Part shown: positions 56,680 to 64,000 of the stretch, piece by piece
Layout of the letters: each line of letters starts with the position of its first letter
How positions within the stretch are numbered: position 1 is the first letter of the stretch
NCBI GenBank assembly: GCA_003184365.1
Contig: NKYR01000153.1
Coordinates: forward strand, 1-64,000
Source: Evernia prunastri
Taxonomy: Eukaryota; Ascomycota; Lecanoromycetes; Lecanorales; Parmeliaceae
Direction of reading: 5' to 3'
Length of the DNA: 64,000 nt
Notes under the pieces: generated by a model
The model's database searches: none
What the model was told of the DNA's origin: nothing
The model's input: the letters and a program-made list of their open reading frames with translations, nothing else
Translations under genes and position numbers: made by a program

Positions 56680-58081
56680 TCATGCAACACTGGATCTTTC
56701 ATTTTTCAGCCAGGGACTAGCCTCCATTCGCTTCAGTAATGCCTGATAGCAGACCAGCATCGTTCCACTCTGGACGCTGGTCCAAACAGCTCTTGGACCT
56801 ACCCCTCGAAAGAGTCCCATCATCCCCTCGGTCTTGTAAATGAGCCTCAGGCCAGTCATGACGGATGAGGTATCCAGCTTGACAGCATCTGGTTTGGGCA
56901 GAGATGTATTAGGTGAGGATGTAGAGATGAGCCGTTTTGATGAGGCTCGTGTTGACGGACTTTGAGCTGTCCTGGGGCTGCCTGTTTCCACCATCCGAGT
57001 AATTGTGGTAGGCTGCGGGTGCACCTTCGTAGCTCCACCCGTTGGCGTGACGGTCTCAGGCGGATTGATTTGCGTTTGTATCCTGGTCTTGACCACGTCA
57101 AGCGGGCATGTCATCACACCAGCCAGTCCACCAGCTGAGGCTGCTGTAGCGATCTCCAGACCTACACCAAGGTCTGTGCTACCCTTCCACCTCTTTGCCC
57201 AATTCCGCTCTTGCTCGTAAAAAGCGAACTGCAGGGCAGAGAAAGGCAGATCTCGAAAGATAGTAGCCTTATATCCATGGAAGAGAGCCGATATTCCCTC
57301 TTGTCGAACGATCGTCCGTGCCGCATCAATCGTTCCCCGGTAGTTATATCCCGACTTGAAAAAGGGGTTGTTGTAACGGCCTTGGAGCTGGAGTCTAGTC
57401 TTGAGTACTTCCGAAGGTACATAGACAAATGAGGCGGCGAAGTCGGCAATGAAGCCTGCACTGGTTAGTCGTTTCCAAACAACCAAATGTTAGGATTCAC
57501 GTACCACCAGCGAGATAGGCGAGTGACGGGTTTATGCCAGCATCCAACATATGCCTCTTGCTGTATTCGTAGGCTCCAAAGAAGATGATGGTGCCAGGAA
57601 ACGACCCCAAGAACGCTGGAATGACACCGCTGTACAGTCCTCGTCGAAATCCTTCTTGACGGAAGATTTTGACGTAGGTAGAGGATAACGATCCATACTT
57701 TGGCGGTATGTGTGGGTCTCCTTGCTGGCGGGTCTTCACTGTGTCGATGGAGTGCATTAGGAGGTCTCCAGATGTTCCGCCAAGACCGCCAGCTATCATA
57801 CACTGCAGACAGGTTCAGCCCATGACACTATTTGGCAGCGCAACAGGATCTTGAGCAACCCGACGTTGACTTACCTGCCAGTACGGATGCCTAGCGTATT
57901 CCTCCTCCTCCTCTTCCATTGATTGACTGTATTCCCCGGCACGGCCCTCTTGATACTTGTCTTTTGACCCATCTTCATAACCTTGGACGTTGGAGAAGAC
58001 CGGGGGTTGGGGATCATTGGACGGCGCAAAGCCCGTGCGAGTCGCCTGAGCTGGATTCAAAAGATTGGCAACCCAGGACAT
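56680..58081 (-). CDS. Mitochondrial carrier, Mme1/YMR166C-like
   Basis: Exons: 58081-57875, 57802-57505 and 57455-56680, with introns of 72 and 49 nt, giving 426 residues. There are three carrier repeats, each with a signature: HSIDTVKTRQQG, VPSEVLKTRLQLQGRYNNPF and CPLDVVKTRIQTQ. IAGGLGGTSGDLLMHSIDTV, RRGLYSGVIPAFLGSFPGTI and YKATIFRDLPFSALQFAFYE closely follow the yeast YMR166C pattern, reported as a magnesium exporter of the inner membrane. A Ser/Thr/Pro-rich insert (about 56900-57050) lies in the third repeat and an acidic tail precedes the first. It shares a divergent promoter with the PRPP synthetase gene. Confidence 0.93.
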
Positions 58082-58450
58082 GGCCCCTCAGGCCTCTATC
58101 ACCGGAGCGGGCTATAGCTAGATGCTACAGAGATGACGGCATGTCGATGAAATGGTATCTTCAGTCTTAGACCGCGTTACGAGCCTGTTAATGCCGCTGG
58201 TGATGATGCCGCCAGGATGATTTATTGAGTCAACAAATTCTGGCACACGCCGAAGATCTAATCTTATCTTAATGCCAAGACCTTTCGACATCTCAAGCAA
58301 AGTAAATTTCGGCATTATTGCATCCCCTCGAATCTCTCACGTACCTGACGACCACCTCAGTCAATTCCTCCATCATGTACACACAATGATCCTAAAGAGG
58401 GCGGTACCAATTTGTGTGAAGAAAAGAGGCATCAATCTTTACACTTGATC
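58082..58450. promoter_or_regulatory. Divergent promoter region between the carrier and PRPP synthetase genes
   Basis: 369 bp separate the two start codons, so it must hold both promoters. I see no specific factor site I would defend. Confidence 0.5.
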
Positions 58451-60161
58451 ATGAGACACGTTCAAATATTCTCGGGATCCTCCCATTCTCTCTTGACAGA
58501 TGCCATTTGCGAACGCCTCGGAACCTCACCGGCCAAAGTTGAGTTGAAGAAGTTCAGCAACGGTGAAACCTCCGTCAGCCTTGAAACTTCTATTCGAGAG
58601 CAAGATGTCTTCATTGTCCAGAGTGGAAGCGACCACGTCAATGACAGTCTCATGGAAATGCTCATCATGATCTCAGCGTGCAAGGGCGGTTCCGCGAAGA
58701 GTATTACCGGTCAGTCCAATCATGGACTCAGCTAGCGACTATACTGACCGACCTAGCTGTGATGCCGTAGGTGCTGCTCCGCTATCTGATGTACCATCCT
58801 AAAAATCATCAAGGTACTTTTTCTACTCTCGGCAATCCAAGAAGAAGTCGCACAGAGGTGCCATCACCGCACGATTGGTAGCCAATCTCCTCTCTGTCGC
58901 TGGTATAAACCATGTCATCACCGTCGATCTACATGCTCCTCCCACCCAAGGCTTCTTTGGTAAGCCAGTCGACAATCTCCATGCAGAACCTCTAATCGCG
59001 AGATGGATCAAGAATCACGTACGAGGGTGGAAGGAGGCAGTGGTGGTCAGTAAAAATCCAGGTGGTACGAAGCGGGTCACGTCTTTGGCAGATGCACTGA
59101 AAATCAACTTCGGCCTTGTCACGACCGACCGCCGGAGATTTGGTATGAACGGAAGCCTTGCAGGTAGTGGGTTTCTGGAGGGAATGGGTGATAGCGCGAA
59201 TGGATCACATATCTCAGACACAGCAGATACAAGTCCACCGAATGGCGCAGCAGCCGAGTCTGAGGATTCAAGAATGCCGCACCGAATACGCACATCCCCA
59301 CGAACGTCGCCAAACACGAATGGCGCCTCTCCAACCAGTATACCTTACCGCGGTCTGAGTGGGTACGTCCGATCAAGTCCTTTGGTCCAGTCTACTAGAG
59401 TCGACTCAGCATCACCTCCGACAAATCGGATCCCTGTGCAGAGGGAGCCCGTTAGCAATGGTCCATCGAGAGCACTGCGCCTGGAGGAGGAGGAAGAAGA
59501 CTCGGCAGAAGAGTACACAGATGAACGTGCCAGAGAAGTCATCACCGGCAGGCTGATTCAAGGCCACATTGTTGATGATGATGCTCCGTCGCCCGTTTTA
59601 TCTACAATGTCCGCCTCAATAGGGACTCTACCAGGAGATGTCATGGGTCAACCACAGCTTGAAGGACTGGATCCGATGACGTCATCGTTCATCTCTTCAA
59701 CATCAGCGTACCAACTTGACCATTCTGCTCTTGGCGGCTCGATGGATGCATCAGTCCACTCAGACGATGAGGAAGAAGGCTTCAAGAACCCCGAGTTCGA
59801 GCACACCATCACTCTCGTGGGCAACGTCAAAGATCGCATCGTCTTCATTATCGATGATCTGATTGACCAATGTGGCTCATGGATAGCGGCAGCTGAGACG
59901 GTCGTTAAACGTGGAGATGCAAAGAAGGTGTACTGCATCGCTACTCATGGACTCTTTGGTGGCGATTCACTTGAGCAAATGGAGGCCTGCGAATGCATCG
60001 ACTACATTGTGGTAACTAATACTTATCCAATAGCGCCAGAAAGGGTCAAAGCGTGCAGGAAGCTTGTGATCCTGGATATTTCGAACCTTCTCTCCGAAGC
60101 TATACGGCGCAATCATCACGGAGAGAGCATCTCCGCTCTGTTTCAGCATTTTCCGGATTGA
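58451..60161 (+). CDS. Ribose-phosphate pyrophosphokinase (PRPP synthetase) subunit with a large insertion
   Basis: Exons: 58451-58709, 58757-58766 (10 nt) and 58814-60161, with two introns of 47 nt, giving 538 residues. It starts MRHVQIFSGSSHSLL. Family motifs: KFSNGETSV, DVFIVQSGSD, YFFYSRQSKKK, VITVDLHAPPTQGFFGKPVDN and IATHGLF. About residues 199-415 form a Ser/Pro- and acid-rich insertion, as in the yeast Prs1/Prs5-type subunits. The PRPP-binding loop reads IIDDLIDQCGSW instead of the DTGGT form, so this subunit may be catalytically weak or regulatory within a hetero-oligomer. Reaction of the complex: ribose-5-phosphate plus ATP to PRPP plus AMP, in the cytosol. The tiny second exon is needed to complete the AVMPYF segment. 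Confidence 0.92.
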
Positions 60162-61100
60162 AAAAGCTTCCCTACTGATGATCAAAAGATGAACATTACC
60201 ACGTCGGTGACTTGAATGAGTGAGAGACAAACTCACAGCAGAAGGACAAGCACAGATCATCGTAGGGAGGACAGGGGTGAAGGACTGCTCTCCCTCTCCC
60301 GAAGCAGAGGACTGCATTCTGCATTCGAAGAGTAAGACGCTTGGACAAGCGTGCTGCATGAGATACTTCTGAGTCTGAGCGTGCAGAGGACTTTGCAGCT
60401 GAATGTTTATTCTTCACACCAATTTCCTAAGCAGAATAACAGTATAGTAAGCTTTCGCAGTTTGTCTTTACTTTTACCTGCTGCGCAACAATCGCTTCTC
60501 AATGTGCTCTTCTGCTTTCACTGATGTTCTCTACGACCATGCTTCCCCCTCCTCAAGTGTCTCTAAGGAACACATACATATCCAGTGAGACATCATCTGG
60601 AACTCTTTCTTTCCTATGGGGGAAGTTCCCAATGGAACACTGGCAGATCGAATCCCACCGAGGACTGAAGGCACTGCTTCCAGCCCGTCGAGGCACCAGG
60701 TTTCCGAGCTTGGATGGAGGCACGTGCAAGAGAACGCTTCGGATAAACCTTATGCTCCATGTGAGGTCTCTTCCATGATGCCAGCTGCTGCAGGAGTCAT
60801 TTTCATCGCTGTGGAAACTGGATGGTTCAAATAGATAGACAGTTGGAAATCCTATGTGTATGTTGTATGTGTTCGGGCTATCATTATCCTTCCATACCAT
60901 CAGAACAACACATCTAACAATACACCCCACCACTGCCGTCCATCGTCTCAAACCCACTCCGTACATCTTCCCACTTCTCACTTCACTTCACCACATCATC
61001 CCACTTCTGCAAACCATCAGTCTCCGAGCCCTCAAACACCTCCCACGCCCTGGAGCTCAGAACATACCTTTCCCATCCATCCCCATAATCTCGACCCCCC
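60162..61100. other. Intergenic, nothing recognised
   Basis: Short overlapping ORFs without motifs. It lies between the 3' ends of two convergent genes. Confidence 0.4.
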
Positions 61101-61337
61101 CTAAGAAGTCGGATGCACCTTCTCCGGCAACACCTCCTCCGCCTTCTTCGGCACGGCCTCCTGCGCCACCTTGGGCACGGCGCTGTCGCCCGTGGCGTGG
61201 CTCTTGGCGCCCGTGGCGCCGGTGTCGTGGATGGCGTTGGGGACTACCTCCTCGACTTTCTGGGGCAGCTTCTCCTGGAGTTTCTGCGGCACGATGCTGT
61301 CGCCTACGGCGTGAGATTGGTCGGTTCCTTGGGGCAT
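61101..61337 (-). CDS. Small conserved-type protein of two similar repeats
   Basis: 78 residues from a true ATG (MPQGTDQSHAVGDSIVPQKL). The sequence holds two related units of about 36 residues: SHAVGDSIVP..LQEKLPQKVEE..P...H and SHATGDSAVP..AQEAVPKKAEE..PEKVH. It is polar, lacks a signal peptide and probably forms amphipathic helices. Small ascomycete proteins with this SHATGDS..VP pattern are familiar to me, but no function is known. Confidence 0.7.
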   Translation of the reverse strand: MPQGTDQSHAVGDSIVPQKLQEKLPQKVEEVVPNAIHDTGATGAKSHATGDSAVPKVAQEAVPKKAEEVLPEKVHPTS

Positions 61338-62338
61338 GGTTGGTTGGGTTGGGGGTTGTTTGGAGGTGTGCGGGGTGATGGGATTTTTTGGGGGGTGGTT
61401 GTTTGGTTTGTTTTAAGATGGTAGGCGGTGATGGGTATTTGGATTGGAGGAGATTGTGTGATGAGGAATTGGAAAGGGAAGCTTCGGGGAGAAGGGGAGG
61501 GTTTATATAGACTTCTTTCTCCTTGCCATGGCTTCTTCATACTACACTTTTTTTCTTCCCCTCTGACATCAAACGGGTGCGTAGTCCCCGCGAATGCGAG
61601 TACGATGAACGGTCACAACTTTCATGCATGAGACAACAACCCCAGCCGATCCCGTATACTTTGGCATTGCTGCTCCTTGCGCAAAGTCAACCATTTTTGG
61701 TTTAGGGCCGCGGTCTTCGCGGGCAGCGATCGGCCGATTTCTCTTCTATTTACATTAGGTACTTGTCTCTTGTCAAGCGAGGTGTTTGTTTTTCGTATTC
61801 TTTTTTCTTCTCTGAAAGGCCGCAGATTGCTGGTGCCTACGTTATGGCTTGCGAGTACGAATAAGTCGGCGGTGCATATCAGGCCGAGTTGGTGTTTTGA
61901 GTCTCTAGGCAAGCGCGGTTCTTGGCGGATACGAATACGACGATCAGCCTTATGGGTGAGATGCTGACTCTGCATAACATTTTTTTCCCTACACTCTCTC
62001 TTACGTTACGATATCCAATGGGATCCTTGATGGAGTGTACAGAACAAAATGGGCGAAGACTCAGCTGGGAAATTGCGAGGGGCAGGGGATAGAGTGGAAT
62101 GGAATCGGGTTGCAGTGACCCCCCAACCATCACTCGTATCAATTATTATAAAAAGCGGACAGGGCCGATTCCCCTCCCTTAATGGCCAGGCAGGCCGAGT
62201 GGGCATCAACAGCTGCATGTCTCCTCTATGGATGTCTTTAATGACTGGAAGCACGACCCTCCGATGTAGGATATCACACACACACGCACACATAACTTTT
62301 TTCCCTTCCGAAACACTGACCTACTAATTGCATATGTT
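61338..62338. other. Intergenic, nothing recognised
   Basis: Promoter side of the small two-repeat protein gene, then unstructured DNA up to MITE copy C. Short CA-rich stretch near 62278-62291. Confidence 0.4.
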
Positions 62339-62777
62339 GTAGTCGGTGTCAAAAATTTATCATGCTTCGAGCTCAATCCAGCCGTAGCGGTTAAAACCAA
62401 ATATGGGCTCTTTCATACATTTCTGTCGCCTTATTTGGGTTGCCTTCACGTGAGATCTGAAATGGTTAAGGGCGCGCTCTGCTTCATTTAAGTAATGATT
62501 TGGGATCTGGGATGAAACGTTCTGGATATTTCCGGGCCATGGTCCCAAAAAGAAAACAATTTGTCACTACACAATCCTAAATAGTTTCTTTCTGCCGTGA
62601 ATTTCCCCCCCCAGTCCTTATGGTATAGTATCATTTGATAGAAAGGATTCGGGTTGTTTCTGGTCTATTAACCTCTAGGAAATGCGTTAGAGAAGACAAA
62701 AACCGAAATTTGTAGAAGAAAACTTTTTCATGATTTGGGACTTCAATTGTGGTTTACAGTTACGGGCCTGTTAGATT
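62339..62777 (+). mobile_element. MITE-like element, copy C (right end missing)
   Basis: Starts at GTAGTCGGTGTCAAAAATTT, matching the left inverted repeat of copy B. It is collinear with the family (TTATTTGGGTTGCCTTCACG, GATATTTCCGGGCCATGGTC) up to about 62777, after which similarity stops. The right inverted repeat is lacking. Confidence 0.78.
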
Positions 62778-63030
62778 AGGCCCGGCATGGACGTGGATTA
62801 TTCCGAGGGCATTTTTGCTCGCCACAGGCTAAAATTGCTGTTCGTTGGAGTAGAGGCAATCTCTCCTGCGAAAAATCAGATGCGAGTGGATGGAATTGCC
62901 TAAACAAGAGAGGGTTGGAGGGGTTACTCTCGTGGCCCCTCAGGCACAACAAATTTGCAGCTGCACTTCATTCTATCAGTCAACGGGAGACCCTCCGAAA
63001 GACTTTCTCATGCCCCCAACAATCACCGGC
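62778..63030. other. Unrelated segment between MITE copies C and D
   Basis: No similarity to the MITE family and no ORF of note. Confidence 0.4.
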
Positions 63031-63398
63031 CCTTCACGTGAGATCTGATATGGTTAAGGATGCACTCTGCTTCATTTGGGTAATGATCTAGGATTTGGGA
63101 TCACATGTTCTGGACACTTCAGTAAAAAGAAAATAATTTGTCACTAAACTTTCCTAAACAGCTTCTTTTTACCTACAACAAACCGCGAGTTTTTTTTTTC
63201 TTCCAGTCCTTATGGTATAGTATTATATGATAGCAGGATTCGGGTTGTTCCTGGTCTATCGCCCTCTGGGAAATGCGTAGAGAAAAGAAAACCCAACTTC
63301 GCAGAAGAAAATTCTTCATGTTATGGGACCTCGATTATGGTTCACTGTTATGGCCTGCTAGATTTTTGGAGGAATGTTGACTTTTGACACCGTCTGTG
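63031..63398 (+). mobile_element. MITE-like element, copy D (left end missing)
   Basis: Begins abruptly at CCTTCACGTGAGATCTG, an internal position of the family, and ends with the right inverted repeat (TTGACTTTTGACACCGTCTG). It is more similar to copy C than to A or B, for example in sharing CCTTATGGTATAGTAT and GATTCGGGTTGTT. Confidence 0.78.
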
Positions 63399-64000
63399 TT
63401 GCAAAGGCCGAGTTGGTCGTCACGCCTGCACTGCGAGATGCCGCAGTGGCCGCCTGGTCTTAGATGCTTTACAGGCTTCTATCTTTGCCTCGGATACTTG
63501 AGGGTCTGAGTATGCGGATTTCGTCAAGATGAAGGGGGGAAGAGGGGGGGGGAGGGCGTGTCAGGACCGTTCCCCGCAAGTCTTCAAGTCTACAGCCGTA
63601 TCAACCTTGAGAGACCAAGAGTGGTGCAAATCCTGAGCGTAGTGACCGCCATAAGCTGTCAAGCCACATTGTCAAGCCTGTCAATTTCATAAAGCTGCAT
63701 TTCAAATCTTTGCCGTATCCATCAGGACATCCATCAAGGAATGAAAGCCTTTCAAAACGACATCCAACCAAAGTGCACCCTCTGCACCTTCTGTCATCTG
63801 TCCTCCTGTTTGGTGCCTCAACCCGGGGCACGCCCAATCCACATGCGATCCTGTTGGAAATGATGCAGCACTCCATGTGTTGATACCCCTCATGTGGCAA
63901 ATTAGCGTGTTTCTCAGGCATAAAAGTAGCCTTCACACCATTCCATAGAAAAACAATCAATCCTCCATACACCACATTCCAACAGATCCCTTACCTCCGA
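63399..64000. other. Right edge, nothing supported
   Basis: An open frame on the minus strand (63601-63975) starts with GTG and may be the end of something beyond the window, or noise. A G-run lies near 63537-63558. Confidence 0.35.

Noticed and set aside
63601..63975. 124-codon ORF at the right edge, minus strand
   Set aside because: It starts with GTG, lacks motifs and is not long enough to exclude chance; sequence beyond the window would be needed.

Overview
The window looks like nuclear DNA of a filamentous ascomycete (Pezizomycotina). Genes are split by short introns of about 44-123 nt with GTATGT/GTAAGT-type donors and YAG acceptors. The families present are typical of such fungi: a NACHT-ankyrin STAND protein, DUF7708- and DUF7025-type P-loop proteins, a bicupin oxalate decarboxylase, a sulfotransferase-like P-loop protein and an Mme1/YMR166C-type carrier. 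Gene density is low and low-complexity DNA is abundant. All exon joins were worked out by hand from splice signals and reading-frame continuity.

Layout. 1-1.3 kb: AT-rich DNA with nested inverted repeats. 1.3-2 kb: a small secreted, effector-like protein behind a triplicated leader repeat. 4.6-6.3 kb: a frameshifted GMC oxidoreductase. 6.8-9.6 kb: hypothetical and partly broken ORFs. 9.8-14.2 kb: a NACHT-ankyrin-ZZ-ZZ STAND/NLR gene split by an 899-bp LTR-flanked miniature element with a 5-bp target duplication. 16.4-18 kb: oxalate decarboxylase. 19.5-20.5 kb: a TIM-barrel amidohydrolase. 21-26.3 kb: two broken P-loop NTPase genes. 27.9-31.5 kb: a DUF7025-AAA ATPase gene with internal tandem duplications and an in-frame stop. 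32-37 kb: a small protein, a secreted protein and a four-exon protein of unknown function. 39.4-40.3 kb: a tail-anchored sulfotransferase-like protein. 42-44.8 kb: phospholipase D. 45-55 kb: gene-poor, rich in pyrimidine and purine tracts and minisatellites. 55-60 kb: a compact block of a SAP-like membrane protein, a mitochondrial carrier and a PRPP synthetase subunit. 61.1 kb: a small protein built of two repeats. Four copies of one short inverted-repeat (MITE-like) element lie at 22.2, 38.6, 62.3 and 63.0 kb.

The main story is the left half. Five accessory genes between 4.6 and 31.5 kb, four of them STAND/NLR-like or AAA P-loop proteins, each carry only one or two disruptive lesions (element insertion, 1-nt or 2-nt indel, C-to-T-type nonsense codon), while the rest of each spliced model stays open. 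The metabolic and housekeeping genes of the right half are intact. This looks like very recent decay or presence/absence-type silencing of an immunity-like repertoire. Individual lesions could also be assembly errors, and the sequence contains one ambiguous base, at 11127 inside the inserted element.
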